64,000 bases of DNA from contig NZ_JBCDNA010000002.1 of the NCBI RefSeq assembly GCF_038433205.1, positions 124,001 through 188,000 on the forward strand, in the 5' to 3' direction. The notes under the pieces were generated by a model. It worked only from the letters and a program-made list of their open reading frames with translations. It did no database searches and had not been told where the DNA came from. Source of the stretch: Lutimonas vermicola. GTDB taxonomy: Bacteria > Bacteroidota > Bacteroidia > Flavobacteriales > Flavobacteriaceae. Of this stretch, positions 53,114-62,365 are shown piece by piece. The stretch's first letter is position 1, and each line of letters opens with the position of its first letter. The translations under genes and the position numbers were made by a program.

Positions 53114-54577
53114 TTAATTGTCTTTTGTTAGTAGATCGGAAACCAATTTCCCGGAGATCAGTGATGGTGGAACACCGGGTCCCGGAACCGTTAACTGTCC
53201 TGTGAAATATAAGTTTTTAATTTTTTTACTTTTTAATTTTGGCCTTAAAAAAGCTGTTTGCATCAAGGTATTGGCCATGCCATAAGCATTACCCTTAAAT
53301 GAATTATAATCATCTTTAAAATCCTGAACACAATAAGATTCTTTAAACAGTATCGATGATTTTATATCCTGACCTGTAAGATCTTCCAGTCTTTTGATAA
53401 TCATATCAAAGTACCGGGTCCTCAAAGCCTCGGAATCTTCAAGATCAGGAGCTAAAGGTATTAAAAAAATTGCAGCCTCCTTACCGGCAGGCGCAACGGT
53501 GCTGTCTGTGATACTTGGAAAACTCGCATAAAACAAGGGGTTTTCGGGCCATTTCGGATCATCGTAAATCGCTTTTGCATGCTCATCAAAAGAAACATCA
53601 AAAAATAAGGTGTGATGCAATAGATGCTCGACTTTTTTATCCAAACCAACATAAAACAAAAGTGACGAAGGTGCCATCACTTTCTTATTCCAATAAGCAT
53701 CACTATATACCCTGTATTGTGGATCCAGCAGGCTTTCGGTATGTGCGTAATCCGCTCCGGAAACCAACAGGTCCACAGGATGCTCCACATCATTGATCAT
53801 AAGGCTGGAAACCCTTCGGTCATTCCCTGTATTAATTTTTGAAACAGCTTCGCCGGTATGAAAAACAACCCCCATTTCTTCAGCTAACCGGATCATTCCA
53901 TCAACCACTGATTTCATGCCACCGGATGGGTACCATGTTCCCAGCCCGAGATCAGCAAAATTCATAAAACTGTAAAATGAAGGAGTCATCGAAGGCTTAG
54001 CCCCCAAAAATAATACCGGAAATTCAATAATCTGACGCAACCTTTGGTTTTTAAACATTCTTTTAGCTACATCATGTATCGTGCTTATAAACTGAGGGAC
54101 CTCCAAAATTGTATCTTTTGAGACCAATTCAAACGGGCTTAGTCCCGGTTTATACACCAGGTCCTTTATAGCAACTTCATAATTTCTCTCGGCCTTGCGT
54201 AAAAAATTTGTCAAGGCCTTGGCTGCATTTGGTTCTATTTTTTCAAAAGTCTCTTTTATTTCATTTAAATCATCAGAAATATCTATGAAATCATCTTTAC
54301 CAAAATAAACCCTGTAAGCCGGGCCTAATCTTTCCAGATGATAGTAATCGGAGGGTTTTTTGCCAAAATCACCAAAAAATCGTTCAAAGACATCCGGCAT
54401 CCAATACCAGGTTGGTCCCATATCAAATTTGAAACCCTGGTGGACAAATTGTCTTGCTCTTCCTCCCAATTGTGCATTTTTCTCAAAAACATTTACCTGA
54501 TATCCGGCCTTAGCCAAATAGCACGCTGCGGATATTGAGGCAAATCCAGATCCTATTACACTAACATTTTTCTTCAT
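53114..54577 (-). CDS. crtI: Phytoene desaturase
   Basis: A 487-residue FAD-dependent desaturase taking phytoene to lycopene. The dinucleotide motif is VIGSGFASISAACYLAKAGY with NVFEKNAQLGGRAR, and the C-terminal signature is GQLTVPGPGVPPSLISGKLV. It is the first gene of the operon crtI-crtB-unknown-crtZ-crtY. Its promoter at 54585-54614 is canonical and sits so close that the leader is only a few bases. Confidence 0.96.
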   Translation of the reverse strand: MKKNVSVIGSGFASISAACYLAKAGYQVNVFEKNAQLGGRARQFVHQGFKFDMGPTWYWMPDVFERFFGDFGKKPSDYYHLERLGPAYRVYFGKDDFIDISDDLNEIKETFEKIEPNAAKALTNFLRKAERNYEVAIKDLVYKPGLSPFELVSKDTILEVPQFISTIHDVAKRMFKNQRLRQIIEFPVLFLGAKPSMTPSFYSFMNFADLGLGTWYPSGGMKSVVDGMIRLAEEMGVVFHTGEAVSKINTGNDRRVSSLMINDVEHPVDLLVSGADYAHTESLLDPQYRVYSDAYWNKKVMAPSSLLFYVGLDKKVEHLLHHTLFFDVSFDEHAKAIYDDPKWPENPLFYASFPSITDSTVAPAGKEAAIFLIPLAPDLEDSEALRTRYFDMIIKRLEDLTGQDIKSSILFKESYCVQDFKDDYNSFKGNAYGMANTLMQTAFLRPKLKSKKIKNLYFTGQLTVPGPGVPPSLISGKLVSDLLTKDN

Positions 54578-54584
54578 ACAAGGA

Positions 54585-54614
54585 CAAAATTAGTCGAATT
54601 TTCACAAAAAACAA
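54585..54614 (-). promoter_or_regulatory. Promoter of the crt operon
   Basis: On the minus strand TTG (54612-54614), exactly 19 bases and TAATTTTG (54585-54592). Seven bases separate the -7 box from the crtI ATG. Confidence 0.85.
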
Positions 54615-54619
54615 TTTTT

Positions 54620-54662
54620 TTGTCTAACTTTTTATTGTTTTTTATGAACTTTATTGTCTAAC
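54620..54662 (-). promoter_or_regulatory. Two direct repeats upstream of the crt promoter, candidate regulator site
   Basis: TTGTCTAAC (plus-strand reading) occurs at 54620-54628 and 54654-54662, 34 bases apart, immediately upstream of the -33 element. A variant TTGTCGAAC lies at 56150-56158 between the MerR gene and the fasciclin gene. They are candidate binding sites for the MerR/B12 regulator (inference). Confidence 0.4.
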
Positions 54663-54695
54663 TATTTTTATGTTTAAATAATACTAAAATTAACT

Positions 54696-54818
54696 TTAAT
54701 TTAACTAAACAAAGGAATTATATAATATTAGCTCAACTTCCAACATCCGCTCCAGAGCCTGATAAAAAAACAAGCAATCCACATCCCCACACTAACTTAT
54801 AAGGAATAAAAAAAGATT
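54696..54818. repeat. 123-bp sequence repeated across the assembly gap (copy 1)
   Basis: Identical to 54919-55041. It ends exactly at the first N. This is what overlapping contig ends look like; the genome probably has a single copy. Confidence 0.9.
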
Positions 54819-54918
54819 NNNNNNNNNNNNNNNNNNNNNNNNNNNNNNNNNNNNNNNNNNNNNNNNNNNNNNNNNNNNNNNNNNNNNNNNNNNNNNNNNN
54901 NNNNNNNNNNNNNNNNNN
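54819..54918. other. Assembly gap of 100 N
   Basis: Exactly 100 undetermined bases, a conventional placeholder length, between crtI and the MerR gene. No gene is visible from 54578 to 55113: the stretch holds the crt promoter, the direct repeats, the two 123-bp copies, the gap and an A-rich segment after the MerR stop. Confidence 0.98.
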
Positions 54919-55041
54919 TTAATTTAACTAAACAAAGGAATTATATAATATTAGCTCAACTTCCAACATCCGCTCCAGAGCCTGATAAAAAAACAAGCAA
55001 TCCACATCCCCACACTAACTTATAAGGAATAAAAAAAGATT
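54919..55041. repeat. 123-bp sequence repeated across the assembly gap (copy 2)
   Basis: Starts at the first base after the gap and is identical to 54696-54818. Confidence 0.9.
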
Positions 55042-55113
55042 TTAAATCTAAAAAAAAAATACGAGAAATTAATAAAAAAGAATAGGCCTGCGGATTAAAC
55101 CCCGTTAAACCGA

Positions 55114-56013
55114 TCAAGATCCAGACACTGCTTCCTTCTGAATGCGTTCCAAATGCGCCTGAAAATCAAAGGGAGACGACACCTTAAGAAGCTGCTCGCC
55201 GTCTGCTACTGCATCAAGATTTTCCATACTCCCGGAAATCACGAAAGGGACGCTATTTCCTTCGACAATAGACTCAATATAACCATTAACCTTATTGATT
55301 TTAGGGGTAACGAACATGGTCATCAAAAGATTCGGTTCAGCGATTTCAATAACCTTTTTGATATTTGCAATTGGTACTCCCTGACCTAAATAATAAACAT
55401 TCCACCCCATTTCCTTTGCTATAAAACTCGCAAGCAGCAATCCAATCTCGTGCTCTTCGCCTTCTAAAAGAAACAGAACGATTGACGGAGCCCCCTTTGG
55501 CGGAATAGACAAACGCTCTATGGCGGCAATAATCTTTTGTCGAATAAGATTTGACATATAATGTTCCTGAGCTATCATTGCCTTGTTGGTGGTCCATAGA
55601 ACACCTACATACTGCAGAAAAGGATAGATCGATTCTGTTATCGTTCTCAAAAACCCTTTTTTAATAACCTGCCTTTCAAATATATTGTCAAAATCCTCCT
55701 CGTTCATTTCCAGCATACTCAGCGTAAGTCCTTTCATATCATCGCTTGACTCTGATTCAGGATCGGCCAATACTTTGGCGACCTCCTCGTAAATCTCTTC
55801 AGGGGTCATCTTATTCAATTTGGATACCCTGTATCCGTTTCGAACGAGTATTCCAAAATTCAGAAGCATCTTCAACTGCTCGTCAGAATAATACCTAATA
55901 TTGGTAGGGGTCCGCATTGGATTCAAAAAATCATACCTACGCTCCCAAATCCTCAGCGTATGCGCCTTAATTCCTGTAAGAGCTTCTACTTGAGCTACCG
56001 AATATGTTACCAT
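55114..56013 (-). CDS. MerR-family regulator with B12-binding domain (CarH/LitR-like)
   Basis: A 299-residue regulator. Residues 1-70 form the MerR helix-turn-helix (TYSVAQVEALTGIKAHTLRI, WERRYDFLNP). Residues 95-170 are a B12-binding cap domain with Trp140-x9-Glu150-His151. The cobalamin-binding fold follows, with Glu186-x-His188-x-x-Gly191 (EHEIG), where most relatives have Asp at the first place. CarH/LitR proteins repress carotenoid genes in the dark through adenosylcobalamin and release DNA in light. Lying upstream of the crt operon on the same strand, it is the likely regulator. Confidence 0.93.
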   Translation of the reverse strand: MVTYSVAQVEALTGIKAHTLRIWERRYDFLNPMRTPTNIRYYSDEQLKMLLNFGILVRNGYRVSKLNKMTPEEIYEEVAKVLADPESESSDDMKGLTLSMLEMNEEDFDNIFERQVIKKGFLRTITESIYPFLQYVGVLWTTNKAMIAQEHYMSNLIRQKIIAAIERLSIPPKGAPSIVLFLLEGEEHEIGLLLASFIAKEMGWNVYYLGQGVPIANIKKVIEIAEPNLLMTMFVTPKINKVNGYIESIVEGNSVPFVISGSMENLDAVADGEQLLKVSSPFDFQAHLERIQKEAVSGS

Positions 56014-56040
56014 GTTTAGTTTTTTTAATTAAAAGATGGA

Positions 56041-56072
56041 CAAATATAGAAACTTTATACCTTACAAAGCAA
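56041..56072 (-). promoter_or_regulatory. Promoter of the MerR gene
   Basis: On the minus strand TTG (56070-56072), 21 bases and TATATTTG (56041-56048), 27 bases before the ATG. Confidence 0.7.
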
Positions 56073-56120
56073 GTAAAATCAGGAAAATTATTTTTTTTGT
56101 TCATTTTTTTTACTTTTTTC

Positions 56121-56152
56121 TTGGACAGTAATTATTTTTTTATTTATATTTG
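56121..56152 (+). promoter_or_regulatory. Promoter of the fasciclin gene
   Basis: TTG (56121-56123), 21 bases and TATATTTG (56145-56152), 47 bases before the ATG. The TTGTCGAAC motif overlaps the -7 box. Confidence 0.7.
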
Positions 56153-56199
56153 TCGAACTATTTTAATTAAATTATTAAACAACCAAAAATTTTATCCAA

Positions 56200-57987
56200 A
56201 TGAATTATTTAAAAAAACTTACGTGGGCCGTTTTAATAATGGCCATTCCGTTGCTAATAACAAGTTGTAGCGACGATGATGATGATAACGGCAACTCGAG
56301 CAAAAACATTGTTCAGGTTGCACAGAGTTCTCCGGAACTAAGCATTTTAGTAGACGCTATTGTAGCGGCTGACCTGGTAGGAGTTCTTTCAAGTGACGGA
56401 CCTTTTACAGTTTTCGCTCCGACTAACGCGGCGTTCCAGGCTATTCCTGAAGAGACGCTGAACACTATTCTTGGCAACCCTGCCTTGTTAACCTCTCTGC
56501 TTCAATACCATGTAGTGGGAGGTGAAGTAAAGTCTGGAAATCTTTCTACAGGCCCTGTTCAGACCTTATTATCGGGACAAACCGTTGCTGTTGACGTTTC
56601 AGGAGGTATGGTAACCTTAAATGAAACTTCAAATGTGACAGCAGCTGATATAGGAGCATCAAATGGTGTCATCCATGTTATTGATGAAGTTCTTATGCCA
56701 GAAGATTTTTATGCGATGACATTGGCTCAGATCGTTGGAGGAAGCCCTGATCACACTATTTTACTAAGTGCTTTGACAAAACCAGGATTATCCGGCTTAT
56801 TAGCTGCCGCCATGGACCCAACTGCCGACCTTACAGTATTCGCACCAACAGATGCGGCTTTTGAAGCTGTCTTAGCTGCTTTAGACAAAGAAAGTATCGA
56901 TGATATTCCTGAGGCTCTTTTGAATGAAATTGTTTCTTATCATATATTAGGTGCATCAGTTACTTCTGACCAGTTGGCCAACGGAGACGTTGAAACCATT
57001 CTTCCGGGAGAATCAGTAATCGTTGACCTTACAGATGGTGTAAAAATTAACAACGCAAACGTAACCGCAGCAGATCTTAAAGCGGTAAATGGTGTGGCAC
57101 ATGTTGTAGACGCTGTTTTATTACCCAGTTATGTTGCTTATTCAGTAGGAACAATTGCTGAAGTCGTTCTTTTTGAAAAAGACTTTACAATTCTTGCAGG
57201 AGCTTTGAGAAAAGCAGATCTTTTAGAAACAGTTGCTACTGCCCCTGCTCTTACAGTTTTCGCTCCGGATAACGCAGGATTTGTTGCCGCTGGTATTACT
57301 AATTTAGATGACTTCACTGCTGAGCAATTGAGCCCTATATTATTGTACCATGTATTAGGAGGTGTTGTTAAATCAGGCGATCTTCCTGCCAGTGGAATTG
57401 CAGAGACCTTAAATGGAGGTAATATATATCTAGGATATTTAAATCAAGGTAGGGTTTTAGTTAATGGTTTAACTGAAATCACGACTGTAGACATAGAGAA
57501 AAGTAATGGTGTGATCCACGTGATCAATAGAACTCTGGTTCCACCAGCACTAAATATAGTTGAAATTGCCTTAGCCATGGCTGATATGGGAGAAGCTTCT
57601 GAATTCACAGTACTTACAAGTTTATTAGCTTCTGACGAATATGCAGATATCACTCAAGACATCATTGACGCAGACAATATTACTGTATTTGCTCCAACAG
57701 ATGCAGCCTTTGCTGAAGTTAATAATGGTGCAGGTTTAACGCAAGAACAAATTAGCACGATCTTAACTTATCATGCTGCAGGAGCAAGAGTATTCAGTTA
57801 CAACCTTGTTCAGGGACAAGAAGTAATCATGCTGAATGGACAAACATTAAAAGTTTCAAGCATATCAGGTGAAGCCATCGTTTTGGAAGACAAAACTGAT
57901 GACAGTGCCAATGTTATTGAAGTGAATGTTCATGGTAGCAATGGTGTCATCCATGTTGTTGACAAAGTATTACTCCCCGAGTTATAA
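56200..57987 (+). CDS. Lipoprotein with four fasciclin (FAS1) domains
   Basis: A 595-residue lipoprotein (MNYLKKLTWAVLIMAIPLLI, then TSC with Cys23, followed by SDDDDDNGNSS). Four FAS1 domains lie at about 36-168, 174-310, 317-449 and 452-595. Each has the H1 motif (FTVFAPTNAAF, LTVFAPTDAAF, LTVFAPDNAGF, ITVFAPTDAAF) and the H2 motif (NGVIHVIDEVL, NGVAHVVDAVL, NGVIHVINRTL, NGVIHVVDKVL). It probably serves adhesion or matrix contact at the cell surface. It is divergent from the MerR gene, with a promoter of similar sequence. Confidence 0.95.
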   Translation: MNYLKKLTWAVLIMAIPLLITSCSDDDDDNGNSSKNIVQVAQSSPELSILVDAIVAADLVGVLSSDGPFTVFAPTNAAFQAIPEETLNTILGNPALLTSLLQYHVVGGEVKSGNLSTGPVQTLLSGQTVAVDVSGGMVTLNETSNVTAADIGASNGVIHVIDEVLMPEDFYAMTLAQIVGGSPDHTILLSALTKPGLSGLLAAAMDPTADLTVFAPTDAAFEAVLAALDKESIDDIPEALLNEIVSYHILGASVTSDQLANGDVETILPGESVIVDLTDGVKINNANVTAADLKAVNGVAHVVDAVLLPSYVAYSVGTIAEVVLFEKDFTILAGALRKADLLETVATAPALTVFAPDNAGFVAAGITNLDDFTAEQLSPILLYHVLGGVVKSGDLPASGIAETLNGGNIYLGYLNQGRVLVNGLTEITTVDIEKSNGVIHVINRTLVPPALNIVEIALAMADMGEASEFTVLTSLLASDEYADITQDIIDADNITVFAPTDAAFAEVNNGAGLTQEQISTILTYHAAGARVFSYNLVQGQEVIMLNGQTLKVSSISGEAIVLEDKTDDSANVIEVNVHGSNGVIHVVDKVLLPEL

Positions 57988-58115
57988 TTCTTTCTTGATA
58001 GTTTGATTTATTTTGGATGGGTGGATCGATGGTTATTGTAATCGTCGGTCCATTCTTCTTTAAATAAGCCTGCTAAATTACTATTTCTTTTTTATCTTTA
58101 ATTAAACTTATCACA

Positions 58116-60524
58116 GTGTTTTCCAAAATAAACCTACTACTTGTCATAGCTCTAATTACAGTTACTAATCTAATGGCACAAACCGGCTCTATTAAAGGCC
58201 GTGTATACAATGAGATCAATAATGAAAGTATACCTTTCGCAAATATCGTACTGGATAGCACGCTCATTGGGACAACGTCAGATGAAGAAGGGCGCTATGA
58301 GATCAGCAACCTGACACCGGGTATATACAACCTCACCTGCAGCTTTGTTGGTTTTAAAACCACTTATCTCTATGAGATAACAGTAGGTTCGGCAGCTGTT
58401 ACCGACATCAATATTGCCTTAACAGAAGAAAGCGCACTTTTAGACCAGGTAGTCCTGCAAACCAACCGAATTGAAAAATCAGAAGAAAGCCCTTTGAGTA
58501 AGCAAACCATTGGAGCAACCGAAATTTACAGAAATCCGGGGGCCAACAGGGATATTTCAAGAGTCGTACAGATACTTCCAGGGGTTGCAACAACCGTTTC
58601 CTTTAGAAATGACATTATTGTTAGAGGTGGTGCACCCAACGAAAACAGGTTTTATCTCGACGGTATCGAAATACCAAATATCAATCACTTTGCCACCCAG
58701 GGATCATCCGGAGGTCCGGTAGGAATGATCAATGTGAATTTTATCCGTGACGTAGATTTTTACTCAGGTGCATTCCCTGCAAATCGGGGTAATACCATGA
58801 GTTCTGTAATGGAGTTTCAACAGATTACAGGAAACAGGGAAAAATTAGGAGGTAGCTTTATGGTGGGCTCCAGCGATATTGGACTTACCTTAAACGGACC
58901 TACCGGCAAGAATTCTTCATTTATTCTTTCAGCCAGAAGGTCTTATTTGCAATTCCTGTTTCAGGCTTTAAAACTTCCCTTCTTACCCACGTATAACGAC
59001 TTTCAATACAAACATTTTTTTGAGTTCGGCGACAAGGATCAGCTCACCATTGTTGGCCTTGGTGCCATTGATAATTTTGAGCTTAATACAGATGTGAATG
59101 ACGGAGAGACCGATCAGGAAACCATAGACCGGAACAATTATATCCTGGGTAACTTACCCGTAAACGACCAATGGAATTATACGATTGGGGCCAATTGGAA
59201 ACATTTCTCAAAAAATAGTTATCAAAATGTAATTTTAAGTCGTAATCACCTGAACAATAGTGCTATAAAATATAAAGATAATATCGAAGACCCGGATGCA
59301 TTACTTTATGACTACAATTCAGAAGAAATCGAAAACAAATTACGTGTTGAAAGTACAAAAAGAATAAACGGATGGAACTGGAATATTGGAGCAGGTTTTG
59401 AACATGTAAAATATACAAATTCAACCTTTAATAAAAGGGTTGTAAATGATGAAGTAACGATCATTGATTTTGACTCCGAATTTACCATGCAAAAGTATTC
59501 GCTTTTTACACAATTGAGTAAATCTGTCTTAAATGAGCGCTTATCACTTTCTTTAGGTATAAGAACTGATGCCAACAGTTATTCAGATGAGATGTCAAAC
59601 TTACTGGACCAATTGTCTCCGCGTTTTTCAGCATCTTATCAATTTACTGAAAAGTTTTCTGCCAGTTTTAACCTGGGACGTTACTATCAACTTCCCGCTT
59701 ATACGGTTATGGGCTACAGAGACAATGACGAAAACCTTGTTAACAGAGAAAATGGCATTACCTATATTCAAAGTGACCACATCGTTGGAGGCGTTCAGTA
59801 CAACCCTACAAGATATTCGAAGATTTCGGTGGAAGCCTTCTATAAAAAATATGATAATTATCCTTTTTTAACCAATGATAGCATCTCTTTGGCGAATCTG
59901 GGAGGAGATTTTGGAGTCATTGGAAACGAACCTGCAGTTTCTAATTCCAAAGGCAGGAGTTATGGGCTTGAATTTTTTCTCCAGCAAAAATTGAGTTCTA
60001 CGGTATATGGTTTGATTTCTTACACCTTTGTAAGAAGTGAATTTGAAGATAAAAATGGTGATTATGTGGCCTCTTCCTGGGACAACCGACATATCCTGAA
60101 TATTACAGCAGGTAAAAAATTAAGGAAAAACTGGGAAATCGGTGCAAAATTCAGGTTTCTGGGCGGATCACCTTATACGCCTTACGATATCGAACAGTCT
60201 TCTAAAAAAGAAAATTGGGATGTGACCCAAAGGGGAATCAATGACTGGGATCAGCTAAATACTGTGCGAAACGGTAATTCCCATGGGCTTGATTTTCGTG
60301 TTGATAAGCGCTGGTTTTTTGAAAAATGGGCGCTAAACGCCTATCTTGATATTCAAAACCTCTATGGTTTTAAGACTGAAACCCAGCCCTTTTTGGATGT
60401 AGTAAGGGATGATAGTGGAAATCCTATTGAAGATCCGAATCAGCCTGACAGTTACCTTACCAAAGAGGTCGAAAATACGTCGGGCACAATTCTTCCTTCA
60501 ATAGGACTTATGATTGAGTTTTAA
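58116..60524 (+). CDS. TonB-dependent receptor with carboxypeptidase-like N-terminal domain
   Basis: An 802-residue outer-membrane receptor read from GTG, with signal peptide MFSKINLLLVIALITVTNLM. Residues 23-110 are a CarboxypepD_reg-like beta-sandwich (GSIKGRVYNEINNESIPFAN). The plug has ISRVVQILPGVATTVSFRND and IIVRGGAPNENRFYLDGIEI. The remaining residues form the barrel, ending GLMIEF with a terminal Phe. No SusD gene follows, so it is probably not a Sus-type glycan system; the ligand is unknown. Confidence 0.93.
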   Translation: MFSKINLLLVIALITVTNLMAQTGSIKGRVYNEINNESIPFANIVLDSTLIGTTSDEEGRYEISNLTPGIYNLTCSFVGFKTTYLYEITVGSAAVTDINIALTEESALLDQVVLQTNRIEKSEESPLSKQTIGATEIYRNPGANRDISRVVQILPGVATTVSFRNDIIVRGGAPNENRFYLDGIEIPNINHFATQGSSGGPVGMINVNFIRDVDFYSGAFPANRGNTMSSVMEFQQITGNREKLGGSFMVGSSDIGLTLNGPTGKNSSFILSARRSYLQFLFQALKLPFLPTYNDFQYKHFFEFGDKDQLTIVGLGAIDNFELNTDVNDGETDQETIDRNNYILGNLPVNDQWNYTIGANWKHFSKNSYQNVILSRNHLNNSAIKYKDNIEDPDALLYDYNSEEIENKLRVESTKRINGWNWNIGAGFEHVKYTNSTFNKRVVNDEVTIIDFDSEFTMQKYSLFTQLSKSVLNERLSLSLGIRTDANSYSDEMSNLLDQLSPRFSASYQFTEKFSASFNLGRYYQLPAYTVMGYRDNDENLVNRENGITYIQSDHIVGGVQYNPTRYSKISVEAFYKKYDNYPFLTNDSISLANLGGDFGVIGNEPAVSNSKGRSYGLEFFLQQKLSSTVYGLISYTFVRSEFEDKNGDYVASSWDNRHILNITAGKKLRKNWEIGAKFRFLGGSPYTPYDIEQSSKKENWDVTQRGINDWDQLNTVRNGNSHGLDFRVDKRWFFEKWALNAYLDIQNLYGFKTETQPFLDVVRDDSGNPIEDPNQPDSYLTKEVENTSGTILPSIGLMIEF

Positions 60525-60532
60525 AACTATTA

Positions 60533-62215
60533 CTAAGCTTCAACCTTTTTTTTGTAGGCCTCTTCATGGACATTGGCAACCGCCCTTCCTGACGGGTCAT
60601 TCATATTCTTGAAGCTTTCATCCCATTCCAGCGCAATTTTTGTACTACAGGCAACTGAGGCTTCCTGAGGCACACAAAGAGCTGCCGTATCAGAAGGGAA
60701 ATGTTCTGCAAAAATACTTCTGTAATAAAATTCTTCCTTGGATGTTGGTGTTTGAATTGGGAATTTATACTTGGCATTTGCGAGTTGTTCATCAGTAACT
60801 TCCTGTTCAACTACTTCCTTCAAGGTATCGATCCAGCTATAGCCTACCCCGTCAGAAAATTGTTCCTTCTGCCTCCATGCCACACTTTCTGGCAGGTATT
60901 TTTCAAAAGCCTTTCTTATGACCCATTTTTCCATTCGTTCACCGTTGATCATTTTATCTTGTGGGTTAATTCGCATGGCTACATCCATAAACTCTTTGTC
61001 GAGAAACGGAACCCTTCCTTCAATTCCCCATGCTGCCAATGACTTGTTGGCTCTCAGGCAATCATACATATGGAGTTTTTCAAGTTTTCTCACTGTTTCT
61101 TTATGAAACTCCTCAGCACTGGGTGCTTTGTGAAAATATAAATAACCTCCAAACAATTCATCTGCCCCCTCTCCCGAAAGCACCATTTTAACACCCATGG
61201 ATTTGATCACCCTTGCCATCAGGTACATTGGTGTGGAGGCTCTTATGGTAGTAATATCATAGGTTTCGAGGTTGTAAACAACATCCTTTATGGCGTCAAG
61301 ACCTTCCTGAATCGTAAATTTGATTTCATGATGAACTGTACCTATGTGGTCAGCCACTTTTTGAGCGGCGGCAAGGTCGGGTGATCCTTCCAACCCTACT
61401 GAAAATGAATGTAAACGGGGCCACCAGGCTTCCTGTGTATCACCGGATTCAACTCTCTTTTCAGCATATTTTTTTGCCAAAGCCGAGGTCACAGAAGAAT
61501 CTAAGCCTCCCGATAACAGCACACCATAGGGCACGTCACTCATCAGTTGCCTGTGAACAGCCGCCTCAAGTGCATCATGGAGTTCATCTATGCTTGTCTG
61601 ATTTTCCTTTACCGCGTCAAATTCTGTCCAATCCCTTTTATACCACCTGCTTAGTTCCCCATCCTTGCTTGACAGGTAATGTCCGGGAGGAAATAATTCT
61701 ATTTTTGTACAAACTCCCTCAAGTGCTTTTAGCTCAGAGGCCACATAAAAAGTTCCGTTAGCATCCCAACCAATATATAATGGAATGATACCCATATGAT
61801 CTCTCGCAACAAAATACTCGTCCTTCTCTGCATCATAAATAGCAAATCCGAAAATACCGTTCATCTCATCAATAAAATCTACACCCTTTTTCTGGTATAA
61901 AGCCAGAATTACCTCGCAATCTGAATCAGTTTGAAAATTATAAGTTCCTTCGAATTGTTTGCGTAAGTCCTGGTGGTTGTAAATTTCTCCATTAGCAGCC
62001 AAAATCAGTTTTTTATCTTCGCTGAAAAGAGGTTGTTTCCCCGAAGCAGGATCAACGATAGCCAAACGCTCATGTGCGAGAATCGCCTTCTCATTGCTAT
62101 ATATTCCACTCCAGTCAGGCCCGCGGTGACGGATTTTTTTTGACATCTCTAACAATTGAGGCCTTAACACCTCAGCTTTTTCTTTCAAATCAAATGCACA
62201 TACAATTCCACACAT
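60533..62215 (-). CDS. asnB: Asparagine synthase B (glutamine-hydrolysing)
   Basis: A 560-residue enzyme. The glutaminase nucleophile is Cys2 (MCGIVCAFDL), and the N-terminal domain has RGPDWSGIY, HERLAIVDPASGKQPL and AANGEIYNHQDLR. The synthetase domain has the PP-loop YGVLLSGGLDSSVTSAL and VLSGEGADELFGGYLYF. It makes asparagine from aspartate, ATP and glutamine. It converges on the TonB receptor gene, with eight bases between the stops. Confidence 0.97.
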   Translation of the reverse strand: MCGIVCAFDLKEKAEVLRPQLLEMSKKIRHRGPDWSGIYSNEKAILAHERLAIVDPASGKQPLFSEDKKLILAANGEIYNHQDLRKQFEGTYNFQTDSDCEVILALYQKKGVDFIDEMNGIFGFAIYDAEKDEYFVARDHMGIIPLYIGWDANGTFYVASELKALEGVCTKIELFPPGHYLSSKDGELSRWYKRDWTEFDAVKENQTSIDELHDALEAAVHRQLMSDVPYGVLLSGGLDSSVTSALAKKYAEKRVESGDTQEAWWPRLHSFSVGLEGSPDLAAAQKVADHIGTVHHEIKFTIQEGLDAIKDVVYNLETYDITTIRASTPMYLMARVIKSMGVKMVLSGEGADELFGGYLYFHKAPSAEEFHKETVRKLEKLHMYDCLRANKSLAAWGIEGRVPFLDKEFMDVAMRINPQDKMINGERMEKWVIRKAFEKYLPESVAWRQKEQFSDGVGYSWIDTLKEVVEQEVTDEQLANAKYKFPIQTPTSKEEFYYRSIFAEHFPSDTAALCVPQEASVACSTKIALEWDESFKNMNDPSGRAVANVHEEAYKKKVEA

Positions 62216-62267
62216 GTTTATTCTATTTTAATTTTTATTAGGCTGCAAATATGATATTTATATTTCA

Positions 62268-62281
62268 ATACGTAAACGTAT
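62268..62281. promoter_or_regulatory. Inverted repeat upstream of asnB
   Basis: ATACGT and ACGTAT are separated by AA, about 53 bases before the asnB ATG and near where its -33 element would lie (a near-match -7 box CATATTTG is read on the minus strand about 20 bases nearer to the gene). It is a candidate operator. Confidence 0.35.
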
Positions 62282-62365
62282 ATTCAATATATGGTTATAT
62301 ATTATAACTTATATTTACTTATTGATTATAATATGTAAGTCTTTTATGCTGTTTTTATTTCCAGG

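Noticed and set aside
54919..55041. A short minus-strand frame of 18 codons (MWIACFFIRLWSGCWKLS) in the repeated segment, considered as a leader peptide
   Set aside because: It is too short and unsupported, and it lies in a probable assembly duplication.
58116..60524. TonB-dependent receptor considered as part of a polysaccharide utilisation locus
   Set aside because: No SusD-like gene, glycoside hydrolase or matching regulator is adjacent.
61381..61761. A 126-codon plus-strand open frame inside asnB
   Set aside because: It is a shadow of the asnB coding strand, without family likeness.
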